From HB2-32-21 sp041603535 (GTDB taxonomy: Bacteria; Pseudomonadota; Gammaproteobacteria; Pseudomonadales; Porticoccaceae): a stretch of DNA of 64,000 nt. Where the stretch lies: the NCBI GenBank assembly GCA_041603535.1, contig JBFIEE010000005.1, positions 23,772 through 87,771 on the forward strand, given 5' to 3'. The notes beneath the pieces were generated by a model. The model was not told where the DNA came from. It made no database searches and worked only from the letters and a program-made list of their open reading frames with translations. Made by a program: the position numbers and the translations under genes. This document shows positions 1 through 7,648 of the stretch, in pieces; the stretch's first letter is position 1, and each line of letters begins with the position of its first letter.

Positions 1-444
1 GATACTGATGCCAAACAGGGACCACTGCACCAGCGCGCAATTACCGTCGCCACGTAATAGGATGGGCATGACCTCTAGCAGTGGAAACGCGCCGAAAAGA
101 TAGTCAGCCGGTGGGCCGCAGGCCGGTACCAGGTCTTCCGGCAGACCCTGTAGCCGCAACTGACGGACCGAAAAAAAACCGCCGCCCATTGAGGTCAACA
201 TAGTGAGGGCCCCGTATGCTCGCCTTCCAGTCAGGCCAGGATTATGGAGCCAGGCAAGCAGGGCGACCAAACCAGTCAAAATTACGAAGACCCGCTGCAC
301 AATACACAAATAGCAGGGTTCCAGGCCCAGGCCGTACTGCATGAACAGTGCTGCAACGATGAGGCCAGTGGCGGCCAGAAATATCAGCAGATTGAGTGTG
401 CGTGGGCCGGGAATAGAACGAAAACTGCGTGAACGAGCGTTCAT
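1..444 (-). CDS. dsbB: Disulfide bond formation protein B (3' part cut off by window edge)
   Basis: Inner-membrane protein that reoxidises periplasmic DsbA and passes electrons to ubiquinone. The reading frame runs open to base 1, giving 148 residues; the last 20-30 residues expected for the family lie outside the window. Visible features are a hydrophobic segment at about residues 16-35, the first redox pair in LEPCYLC (C44, C47), the family-typical arginine after it, the RQLxLQxLP loop motif, and the second cysteine pair (C109 in VPACGP, C136 in GNCA). The ATG overlaps the stop of the upstream acpH gene (ATGA at 441-444), so the two are probably co-translated. The identification rests on the cysteine spacing and surrounding motifs and is secure. 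Confidence 0.93.
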   Translation of the reverse strand, partial: MNARSRSFRSIPGPRTLNLLIFLAATGLIVAALFMQYGLGLEPCYLCIVQRVFVILTGLVALLAWLHNPGLTGRRAYGALTMLTSMGGGFFSVRQLRLQGLPEDLVPACGPPADYLFGAFPLLEVMPILLRGDGNCALVQWSLFGISI

Positions 445-1094
445 AAACTGATTATTGAGGAGGTGTATTGGTTGGGTGATGAATTTGATCGGCGCGGATC
501 ACGGGCTGTGGGATGATCAGCGATAAAGCGTTGTGCAAAAACTGTCAGCTCAGCCATAACAGAGTTAAATTCTTCGATGAAATAAGCCTTATGTGCTAAC
601 ACCAGGGGCCACGCTTCACTCAGGGTGACAGGCTTGCGCAGTTTCTGTCCGACCCTGTGCAGCATAACCGGCACGACATCGGCATCGGCGTAGCTTTCCA
701 GCCACCGCAGCCCGGGAGCACGCATACTGAACTGGCGCGCTGATTCTGGCAGCGAATGGTGGTGTGACCGTAAATGCTGGTAAAAGACCGCGCAGAACTT
801 ATCTAGCGTCATCGGATGATATTCGTGCCAGTGCTGAGCCAGGAGGTGATCAAAAGTTATATCGATCACAATGCCTGCGTAGCGCCGCCATGGGGGTGCG
901 AAGAGCGTGCATAGATTGGCGACTTGCGGCATCTGGTTGGTTACGGAGTCGATCTGTCTGTGCAGACGGATGCCCTGTTCAACGGGTGGCGAATAGGTGC
1001 CCTGCAGCGGGCCTTTGACGAAGTCCCCGAGTAGTCCGCCGACCTGTCTGTCGAGATTGGGTCCAGACAGCAGCAGATGCGCCAGGTAATTCAT
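441..1094 (-). CDS. acpH: Acyl carrier protein phosphodiesterase (AcpH/YajB family)
   Basis: Predicted to remove the 4'-phosphopantetheine group from holo-acyl carrier protein. The 217-residue product is slightly longer than the roughly 195 residues usual for the family. It opens with MNYLAHLLLSG and carries GGLLGDFVKG at about residues 18-28, GIRLHRQID at 41-49 and DITFDHLLAQHW at 77-88. These His/Asp-rich motifs are typical of the AcpH group, related to the HD phosphohydrolase fold. The last 15-20 residues (after ERF-like FAQRF) are polar and poorly conserved in appearance. Its ATG overlaps the gshA stop (ATGA, 1091-1094) and its own stop overlaps the dsbB start, so gshA-acpH-dsbB form one unit. 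Confidence 0.9.
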   Translation of the reverse strand: MNYLAHLLLSGPNLDRQVGGLLGDFVKGPLQGTYSPPVEQGIRLHRQIDSVTNQMPQVANLCTLFAPPWRRYAGIVIDITFDHLLAQHWHEYHPMTLDKFCAVFYQHLRSHHHSLPESARQFSMRAPGLRWLESYADADVVPVMLHRVGQKLRKPVTLSEAWPLVLAHKAYFIEEFNSVMAELTVFAQRFIADHPTARDPRRSNSSPNQYTSSIISL

Positions 1095-2677
1095 CCGGCC
1101 AGGCTAAATTGGTACTGAGCGTAAAAGTTAGCCAGGAATTCGTCGAATCCTATCTTGTCAGCGTCTTCAATGGCGTGTTGTTGTGCCAGCGATTGGCGGG
1201 CGAGGTTATCAAAAACCTGTGTCTGCGCTGAGTCGAGCGGCGCAGCGAGAAAATAATCCCGGTGCTGGCGAGCGTGGTCAAGCGCTGTCTGAAAATAAGT
1301 TTTGCCAGAACTTCTCATTTCATCCAGCAACCGAGCTGCGGGTGTCCGTTGCGGATCGTCGAGGCGTTTGCCGAGGGTTTTGACCGCCTGACCATGAACA
1401 GGCTCGGCCATATTCAGATCCAGTAAAGCAGCAACGCGCGTTAGATCGCTGTTCAGGGTTGCCGCCCAGTTTTGCAGAGATACCTCGCCATCGCCACGAA
1501 GTAAGGTCAGATCGGGGTCGCGGCCCCGTGACACCATACGGCGCTGATTCTCCAACACATGATGGTATTCGCGATCATCTGTCGGCGGGCTGTCGGTGAG
1601 TAAGCAGTGCAGTAGGAAAACCTCCATGAAGTACATCTGTTCGGCGTCGATCCCGACCGGGAGATAGGGGTTAAGGTCGACGCAGCGGATTTCTACGTAT
1701 TCGATACCCCTCTCCCACAGCGCCCGTAGCGGGGTTTCGCCACTGTCGACAGTCCTTTTTGGTCGAATAGTGCTGTAAAACTCGTTTTCTATCTGCAGCA
1801 GGTGAGAGTTGAGTTGGCGGTAACTGCCGGCAGAGTCCCGCACACCAATATTCTGATAGGGCGGATAAGGTGTCGTCAGGGCCTGGCGCAAATTCTCAAT
1901 GTAAGTCGTCAGGTCGTTATAACAAACGATCAGAGATTCCTGAGCCTGGCTTTGATAGCCGAGATCACCCATACGCAGGGACGTCGCATATGGCAAATAC
2001 AGACTATGGACGTCGCTGTTAAACGGCTGTAGTTGATGTGTTCTATTGGCGACAAAGGACCGGCACACGGCTGGCGCGGCGCCAAAAAGATACAACAACA
2101 GCCAGAAATGGCGGCGAAAGTTACGTATCAGGCCAAAGTAGCGCTCTGTTTTGTAATCTTGCAGCGCGCCCTTATGCTGCTCCACATCTTTGAGTATCTG
2201 CCAGCAATCATCGGGTAAAGACCAGTTGTAATGGATGCCGGCTATCGTCTGCATAAGGCGACCGTAACGATTGCCCAGGCCTTCACGATAAATCTTTTTC
2301 ATGCGGCCTATATTGGATGTTCCGTAGTCAGCGAGCGGAATATCCTCATCTCGTCCCAGGACGCAGGGCATGCTGTTGACCCAGAGCAGCTCATCGCCGA
2401 TGTTGCGGTAGGTAAAACGGTGGATATCGTCCAGTTGTTGCAATACTTCCGGCACCGAGGTCAATGGCGGCGTGATGAACTCGGCTAGCGCTTCAGAAAA
2501 ATCGGTGGTTATGTAGGGGTGGGTCAACGTTGCGCCGAGGGCTCTCGGGTGGGGTTGCTGGGATAACTGGCCCTCGGGCGTTACTCGTAGGCTCTCCTTT
2601 TCAAGACCCCGCTTGATGCCTTTGAGTAAGGGATGGTGGGCTGGCTGTGCCAGTACCTGCAAGCGCGCTTTTAACAA
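1091..2677 (-). CDS. gshA: Glutamate-cysteine ligase (gamma-glutamylcysteine synthetase)
   Basis: First, ATP-dependent step of glutathione synthesis, joining glutamate and cysteine. The N-terminus contains LLKGIKRGLEKESLRV, the hallmark of the proteobacterial class I enzyme, followed by THPYITTDFSEALAEFITP, the substrate-binding ITTDFxEALxEFITP motif. The 528-residue length is close to the usual 515-530. I place the start at a TTG (2677-2675) because TAAGGA lies 7 nt upstream, and the TAA of the preceding small gene forms part of it. Another in-frame TTG at 2710 would add 11 residues but has no clear ribosome site and would overlap the upstream gene. gshB lies 21 kb away, so the pathway is split. 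Confidence 0.95.
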   Translation of the reverse strand: MLKARLQVLAQPAHHPLLKGIKRGLEKESLRVTPEGQLSQQPHPRALGATLTHPYITTDFSEALAEFITPPLTSVPEVLQQLDDIHRFTYRNIGDELLWVNSMPCVLGRDEDIPLADYGTSNIGRMKKIYREGLGNRYGRLMQTIAGIHYNWSLPDDCWQILKDVEQHKGALQDYKTERYFGLIRNFRRHFWLLLYLFGAAPAVCRSFVANRTHQLQPFNSDVHSLYLPYATSLRMGDLGYQSQAQESLIVCYNDLTTYIENLRQALTTPYPPYQNIGVRDSAGSYRQLNSHLLQIENEFYSTIRPKRTVDSGETPLRALWERGIEYVEIRCVDLNPYLPVGIDAEQMYFMEVFLLHCLLTDSPPTDDREYHHVLENQRRMVSRGRDPDLTLLRGDGEVSLQNWAATLNSDLTRVAALLDLNMAEPVHGQAVKTLGKRLDDPQRTPAARLLDEMRSSGKTYFQTALDHARQHRDYFLAAPLDSAQTQVFDNLARQSLAQQHAIEDADKIGFDEFLANFYAQYQFSLAG

Positions 2678-2687
2678 TGACGATTCC

Positions 2688-2918
2688 TTAGGCGGCAGAC
2701 TGATGGCCAATAATTATCGGTCGATTTTTACCGTCCGCCTTACATGCCACCACGCTGGCTCGCAACGTAACATCAGCAGCGTTAAGTTCCAGTAACTGAT
2801 TGAGCGCAATATCTTTGTACTGTGTTTGAAACATTTCTGTCACCGCGCAATCTGTTGTCCAGGTCAGGCCCCTGGTTAGATAGTTGCCGGACACGTCCTG
2901 CAGTATAAATAGCGTCAT
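2688..2918 (-). CDS. Conserved small protein of unknown function upstream of gshA
   Basis: A 76-residue protein beginning MTLFILQDVSGNYLTR. No catalytic motif, signal peptide or membrane segment is visible. The pattern FxLQDxxGxYL(T/D) near the N-terminus and the ITLRA-like segment (DVTLRASVVACKAD) resemble small uncharacterised pseudomonad proteins that I recall, without a citation. I chose the ATG at 2918; an in-frame start further out, at 2969, would add 17 low-complexity residues. The stop TAA (2688-2690) is embedded in the ribosome-binding site of gshA, and the inferred gshA start lies 10 bases downstream, which implies translational coupling with glutathione synthesis. Function unknown. 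Confidence 0.65.
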   Translation of the reverse strand: MTLFILQDVSGNYLTRGLTWTTDCAVTEMFQTQYKDIALNQLLELNAADVTLRASVVACKADGKNRPIIIGHQSAA

Positions 2919-3278
2919 AGTGTACTTGCCCGAGCTGCTGGTTGTGGCAAGTTTAACGGAACGGCACAACAGGGCAACTGTTTTCAGGCATCTCGCGAAG
3001 AGCTTTATCTCTGGGTGAGCGCGTCGCGGGCAGTGCCCACCAGGCGTTGCTTTGGACAGCTTGTTGCCGCAGCGCAGGCCTGCCCCACAAAGCTATCGGT
3101 GACATAGTCGCATAATCGTTCCGGCAACGCCTTAAATATTGACAGAACCAGGGCATTTGTAGACCATGCACGGTTACCGTTGGGTAAGTGCCAATTGTCG
3201 ATGGCGGCTCGCCGTTCACACAGGCTCTTACGTGCAAGCAAGTTGATATCAAATTGATATATTGAATTGGAGTAGCGA
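2919..3278. other. 360-bp divergent intergenic region
   Basis: This gap separates the leftward gshA group from the rightward monooxygenase and must hold promoters for both. Open frames inside it (for example minus-strand 2953-3252) have no recognisable protein character. The part nearest the monooxygenase, about 3230-3270, is strikingly A+T-rich compared with its surroundings and contains a perfect palindrome listed separately. I see no RNA gene or terminator in it. Confidence 0.5.
3243..3252. promoter_or_regulatory. Possible operator: perfect 10-bp palindrome TTGATATCAA
   Basis: TTGATATCAA is its own reverse complement and is followed at once by ATTGATATATTGAA, which repeats the half-site TTGATAT. 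The element ends 26 bases before the monooxygenase ATG, where a repressor could block RNA polymerase or the ribosome site. Catabolic Baeyer-Villiger monooxygenase genes are often controlled by TetR- or AraC-type regulators, but no regulator gene is next to this one, so the assignment as an operator is inference. Confidence 0.3.
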
Positions 3279-4769
3279 ATGGGTGTTACCGAGAATGCTG
3301 CTATTGGCGCAGCGATAAAGAGCGGCAAGAAACAACCACGAGTCATTGTCGTGGGATCCGGGTTATCTGGCATCGTCATGGGCATGCGCCTGATGAAGGC
3401 GGGTTTTACCGATCTGACTATTTTTGAGAAGGCCGAAAATGTAGGCGGCACCTGGTTCTACAATGCCTACCCTGGCTTGCGCTGTGATGTTCCGTCACAT
3501 TATTACCAGTACAGTTTCGAGCCCAGCACGTCCTGGAGCCACCGGTTTTGCGGTGGGCCGGAAATCAGGCAGTACTTCGAAGATATGGCACGGAAATACC
3601 AGGTGTTTGAGCGGATCCAGTTTAATACCGAAGTGGTCAATGCCGAGTACGGTGACGGCAAGTGGGAGGTTGAACTGGGCAACGGGGAAAAACAAAGCTG
3701 TGATTTCCTGATAGCCGCCTGCGGTATCCTGGTGCGGCCCAAATACCCTGATCTTAAAGGTCTGGATTCGTTTGCCGGAGAAGTGGTGCATTCCGCGCGC
3801 TGGGATCATGACCTGGATCTGCAGGGCAAACGGGTGGCTGTTATCGGTAACGGCTCTACGGGCATCCAGATGATTGACCCTCTGACCAAAATTTGTAGCA
3901 AGGTGGTTTCTTTCCAGCGGACACCCCAGTGGATTGTGCCGATCCCCAATAAGAAATATTCAGCATTCGGTCACAAGCTGCAAAATACTTTTCCGTTTAT
4001 ATCAAAATTTTATTACTACACTTTCCGTTTCGTAATGGAACAGTTGATGGGCAGGGGCATCATCAAGGACGGTTGGTCACGCAGAACTATGGGCAAGTTA
4101 TGCCAGTGGAATCTGAACAGCGTCAAGGATGAAAAATTACGTCAGGACCTGACGCCAGACTACGTCGCTATGTGTAAGCGTCTGGTGATGTCTTCCGAGT
4201 TTTATCCGGCTATTCAGAAACCCAACGCGGAGCTGGTGAGAGAAGGCATCGACCACGTCGAAGCCGGGGGCATCGTCACCAAAGATGGCAAACTGCATGA
4301 GCTGGATGTTATCGCCCTGGCGACCGGTTTCCATGCCAATGAATATATGTTGCCGATGACCATGACCGGAGAGAATGGCCTGACTTTAGATGAGGCCTGG
4401 AAGAACGGCCCGCGCGGCTATCGTACCGTTGCGATGCCGGGTTTTCCCAACTTTTTCATGGTCATGGGACCACACAGCCCGGTGGGGAATTTCTCCCTGT
4501 CTTCGATTGCCGAAACTCAGTCGCAATACATTCTCAATTTCATAAAAATGTGGTCGGACGGTAAATTCAATACCGTGCGACCCAAGGAAGAGGCCACTGA
4601 AAAATTCAATCAGGATATGAAGGCTAATATGAAGGATACGGTTTGGCTGACCGGCTGTCAGAGCTGGTACCTTGATGATCAGGGCATACCCGGATCGTGG
4701 CCGTGGACAGCGACCAAGTTTCGTAATGACTTAAAGGACGCTCGCTTTGAAGAGTACACCGCGACCTGA
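3279..4769 (+). CDS. Flavin-containing monooxygenase of the Baeyer-Villiger type
   Basis: Predicted FAD/NADPH enzyme that inserts oxygen next to a ketone carbonyl to give an ester or lactone. The FAD-binding GSGLSG motif is at residues 26-31 and the NADPH-binding GNGSTG at 190-195. Between them lies the Baeyer-Villiger fingerprint FxGxxxHxxxW(D) (F165, G167, H171, W175, D176), and the class motif GGTWFYNAYPGLRCD is at 56-70. The 496-residue length fits the class I enzymes. TTGGAG lies 7 bases before the ATG. The two following genes, an HMG-CoA-synthase-like/DUF35 fusion and a thiolase, suggest carbon-carbon bond handling of an acyl-CoA or steroid-like substrate. Substrate cannot be told from sequence. 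Confidence 0.88.
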   Translation: MGVTENAAIGAAIKSGKKQPRVIVVGSGLSGIVMGMRLMKAGFTDLTIFEKAENVGGTWFYNAYPGLRCDVPSHYYQYSFEPSTSWSHRFCGGPEIRQYFEDMARKYQVFERIQFNTEVVNAEYGDGKWEVELGNGEKQSCDFLIAACGILVRPKYPDLKGLDSFAGEVVHSARWDHDLDLQGKRVAVIGNGSTGIQMIDPLTKICSKVVSFQRTPQWIVPIPNKKYSAFGHKLQNTFPFISKFYYYTFRFVMEQLMGRGIIKDGWSRRTMGKLCQWNLNSVKDEKLRQDLTPDYVAMCKRLVMSSEFYPAIQKPNAELVREGIDHVEAGGIVTKDGKLHELDVIALATGFHANEYMLPMTMTGENGLTLDEAWKNGPRGYRTVAMPGFPNFFMVMGPHSPVGNFSLSSIAETQSQYILNFIKMWSDGKFNTVRPKEEATEKFNQDMKANMKDTVWLTGCQSWYLDDQGIPGSWPWTATKFRNDLKDARFEEYTAT

Positions 4770-4959
4770 GAGGTATGAGTGGTTAAGCCATATAACGAAT
4801 TAACGTCATGCGATGAATCGGTGCCCTGGATTTCTGCTACTGTTTAGCAAGTGGGATTCTGGGGTCGTCGTCCAGGCGGAAGTGGGCCTGGGGAGATTGT
4901 ATCGAGCGCATGACCAACCACATGAACTGTGCTATCTACAAAGATGAGGGGGAGTGAAC

Positions 4960-6345
4960 GTGTCCGGAATTCTAAGTTACGGGACGTATGTGCCATATTA
5001 CAGGCTTACACGACAGGCCATTGGTGGCGGCAAGGGCGAACGCGCCGTCGCCAGTTATGATGAAGATGCGGTGTCCATGGCCGTTGAGGCCGGGCGCGAA
5101 GCTAAACGTGCCTTTGGTGGTGCTATTGATTCGCTGATTTTTGCGACAACGAGCCCGCCCTATGCCGAAAAATTGAATGCCGCCGCGATTAATGCAGCTC
5201 TTGATTTGCCCGCTACCGTACGATCCATGGAGCTCGGCAGCAACACCCGCATGGGTTTGGCGAGTTTATTACTCGGGGCTGACCTGGGTACAGCGGGTAG
5301 GACCTCGATGATTTGCGCCAGCGATGTGATCGTCGGCGGACCAGGTGGTGCGCGGGAGCGAGATGGCGGCGATGCTGCTGTTGCTTTTGTTACTGGTGCA
5401 GATGATCAGGCTATCGCTACAGTGTTAGGGCAGGCGTCGTCGACGTCCGAAGTGCTGGATGTCTGGCGCTTACCGGGAGATCAGTTTGCCCGGCAGTGGG
5501 AAGAGCGTTTCGGTATAGAAGTTTTGGGCCCGGTCAGCCTCGATACTGCCCAGCGCGCATTGAGTGCTGCGTGCGTAGCACCTGATCAGCTGACTACCGT
5601 CATTCTTGACGCGACGAACAAGCGCGACGTGGCTGGCATACCGCGCGCACTTGGGCTTAAACCGGAGCAGGTTGCCGACATGCTGGGTGATAACCTTGGA
5701 CGGTGTGGTGTTGCGCATGCAGGTCTTGTCTTAGCCAACACCCTCGATACTGCGCAGGCCGGTGACAAGATCCTGGTGCTTTCCACTGCGGACGGGTGCG
5801 ATGCCGTGGTGCTTGAAGTCACTGCAAATATCCGCAACGGCCAACCCAGGCGCACGGTACAGCACTGGCTGGCGTCCAGTAACAATGAACTTGCCTACAA
5901 TACGTATTTAAAGTGGCGCGGGGTGTTACCTTTTGAACCGCCGCGGCGACCCGACCCAATGCGACCAGCCGCGCCGATCATGAAGCGTCACGAACGCTGG
6001 AAGTATGCTTTTTTTGGCTCTCGGTGTGAATGCGGCCAGGGGCATCTACCGCCACAACGGGTTTGCGTGAAATGCCGGGCGGTGGACAAGATGAAACCAG
6101 AAGCTTTCGCAGATGAACCGTGTAGGGTGACAACGTTTACACTGGATCACCTTGCCTACACCCTGCAGCCGCCGGTGATTTCAACGGTTGCCGATTTTGA
6201 TTGTGGTGGGCGGCTGGCCTGTGAATTGACGGATGCCGATCCTCGAGGTGTAAAGATTGGCAATCGACTTGAAATGACCTTCCGACGATTCTATACCGGT
6301 CAGGGGGTTCACAATTATTTCTGGAAAGCGCGTCCGCAGCGCTAG
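4960..6345 (+). CDS. HMG-CoA-synthase-like (thiolase superfamily) protein fused to a C-terminal DUF35 zinc-ribbon/OB domain
   Basis: The first ~320 residues resemble the HMG-CoA synthase/KAS III branch of the thiolase superfamily (GILSYGTYVPYYRL at the N-terminus, later ICASDVIVG). No cysteine is present at the expected nucleophile position: residues 89-107 read SMELGSNTRMGLASLLLGA, so a condensing activity is doubtful. The C-terminal ~110 residues match DUF35, with a zinc ribbon C356-x-C358-x10-C369-x2-C372 and an OB-like tail. DUF35 proteins are known to hold thiolases or HMG-CoA synthases in complexes. I prefer the GTG at 4960 because GAGGGGGA lies just upstream; a GTG at 4954 sits inside that site. 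The thiolase gene starts 11 bases downstream. Confidence 0.78.
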   Translation: MSGILSYGTYVPYYRLTRQAIGGGKGERAVASYDEDAVSMAVEAGREAKRAFGGAIDSLIFATTSPPYAEKLNAAAINAALDLPATVRSMELGSNTRMGLASLLLGADLGTAGRTSMICASDVIVGGPGGARERDGGDAAVAFVTGADDQAIATVLGQASSTSEVLDVWRLPGDQFARQWEERFGIEVLGPVSLDTAQRALSAACVAPDQLTTVILDATNKRDVAGIPRALGLKPEQVADMLGDNLGRCGVAHAGLVLANTLDTAQAGDKILVLSTADGCDAVVLEVTANIRNGQPRRTVQHWLASSNNELAYNTYLKWRGVLPFEPPRRPDPMRPAAPIMKRHERWKYAFFGSRCECGQGHLPPQRVCVKCRAVDKMKPEAFADEPCRVTTFTLDHLAYTLQPPVISTVADFDCGGRLACELTDADPRGVKIGNRLEMTFRRFYTGQGVHNYFWKARPQR

Positions 6346-6356
6346 GGGGTACGGTT

Positions 6357-7541
6357 ATGGCTAGTAACGGCATTAAGGATCAGGTAGCAATTGTCGGCAT
6401 GGGCTGCACGGCCTTTGGTGAACATTGGGACAGAGATGCCTCGGATATGCTTATCGAGGCAGCGACGGAGGCGTACAAATCGGCGGGTGTTAGCCCGGAG
6501 GATGTTGACGCCTATTGGCTGGGGACTTTCGCCAGCGGTGTTTCAGGGATTGTTTTTTCTGAAGCCCTGAAAACACCCTATAAGCCAGTTACCAGGCTGG
6601 AGAATATGTGCGCCACAGGCAGTGAAGCGATTCGCAATGCAGCCTATGCAGTGGCCAGCGGCGCCTATGATCTGGTCATGGCAGTGGGTGTCGAAAAGTT
6701 GAAAGACGGCGGCTATTCCGGGCTTGTGGTGCCAGGTCCCGACGGCGATGGTAGCGAGTCGAGTATGACGGCACCGGCGATGTTCTCGTTGCTGGCCCCG
6801 GCCTACTGTGAAAAATACGGCGTCAGTGAGAAAGATCTCAAGGACGTTTTGTCTCGCATTGCCTGGAAAAACCATGTTGCGGGTGCCAAAAACCCGAAAG
6901 CGCAGTTCCGCAAGGAGGTGCCAATGGACGCTATATGTAATTCACCGCGTGTGGCGGGCATGTTTGGGGTGTTTGATTGCTCTGGCGTCGCGGACGGATC
7001 AGCGGCAGCAATATTGTGTCGAGCTGAAGACGCGCATAAGTACACAGACAAGCCGATTTACCTGAAAGCGTTTTCCATAGCTGCGGGCCCCAATGAGGGC
7101 TTTATCAGTGAGGAATATGATTTCACTACTTTTCAGGAAGTAGTGGTATCAGCGCAGGATGCCTACAAACAGGCAGGTATTACCAATCCCCGCGAACAAA
7201 TCAGCATGGCTGAAGTTCATGATTGCTTTACAGCCACCGAGCTGGTGCTGATGGAGGACATGGGCTTCTCGGAGCGTGGTCAGGGCTGGAAAGACGTAAT
7301 GGAAGGTCGTTTTGACGGTGATGGGGCGCAGCCCATTAACCCGGACGGCGGCCTGAAAAGTTTTGGTCATCCCATCGGCGCCAGCGGTCTACGTATGATG
7401 TACGAAATGTGGTTACAACTGCGTGGAGAAGCCGGTGAGCGGCAGATAGATAATCCCAAGTTGGGATTGACACACAATCTGGGTGGTCAACCGGGGCGCT
7501 GTGTGAGTTTCGTTTCCATAGTTGGTAACGAACTGGGCTGA
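6357..7541 (+). CDS. SCP-x-type thiolase / acetyl-CoA acetyltransferase family protein
   Basis: Thiolase-fold enzyme, 394 residues, of the lipid-transfer-protein (SCP-x) branch, which includes beta-oxidation thiolases and retro-aldolases. The nucleophile is C85 in ENMCATGSEA. Downstream are the HDCF motif (EVHDCFTATE) and the GHPIGASG loop that contribute the other active-site residues, and the C-terminal HNLGGQPGR. It follows the HMG-CoA-synthase-like/DUF35 fusion by 11 bases, and the partner of this type of thiolase is commonly a DUF35 protein, so the two products probably form one complex. A strong terminator follows at 7582. Whether it cleaves 3-ketoacyl-CoA or an aldol product is open. 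Confidence 0.85.
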   Translation: MASNGIKDQVAIVGMGCTAFGEHWDRDASDMLIEAATEAYKSAGVSPEDVDAYWLGTFASGVSGIVFSEALKTPYKPVTRLENMCATGSEAIRNAAYAVASGAYDLVMAVGVEKLKDGGYSGLVVPGPDGDGSESSMTAPAMFSLLAPAYCEKYGVSEKDLKDVLSRIAWKNHVAGAKNPKAQFRKEVPMDAICNSPRVAGMFGVFDCSGVADGSAAAILCRAEDAHKYTDKPIYLKAFSIAAGPNEGFISEEYDFTTFQEVVVSAQDAYKQAGITNPREQISMAEVHDCFTATELVLMEDMGFSERGQGWKDVMEGRFDGDGAQPINPDGGLKSFGHPIGASGLRMMYEMWLQLRGEAGERQIDNPKLGLTHNLGGQPGRCVSFVSIVGNELG

Positions 7542-7581
7542 CGTCATTTGCTAAGGGATGGGCGCGATTAATGGCGCAAAT

Positions 7582-7610
7582 AAAAAGCCCGGTTGCTACC
7601 GGGCTTTTTT
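7582..7610. terminator. Bidirectional rho-independent terminator
   Basis: A perfect 11-bp stem, AAAAAGCCCGG paired with CCGGGCTTTTT, surrounds the 6-base loop TTGCTA. It has a T run on the plus strand and an A run that becomes a U run on the minus strand. It lies between the convergent thiolase and rho genes and can end transcripts from both sides. Confidence 0.93.
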
Positions 7611-7648
7611 GTGGCTGATGTTGCGGCTCTGGTGGCCGTGTCCGTGCG

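Noticed and set aside
3005..3451. 148-codon minus-strand open frame
   Set aside because: It overlaps the start of the monooxygenase, has no protein-like features and runs antisense to a strong gene.
4910..4957. 15-codon ATG frame ending at the GTG of the HMG-CoA-synthase-like gene
   Set aside because: No ribosome site and no conserved feature; the overlap is probably chance.
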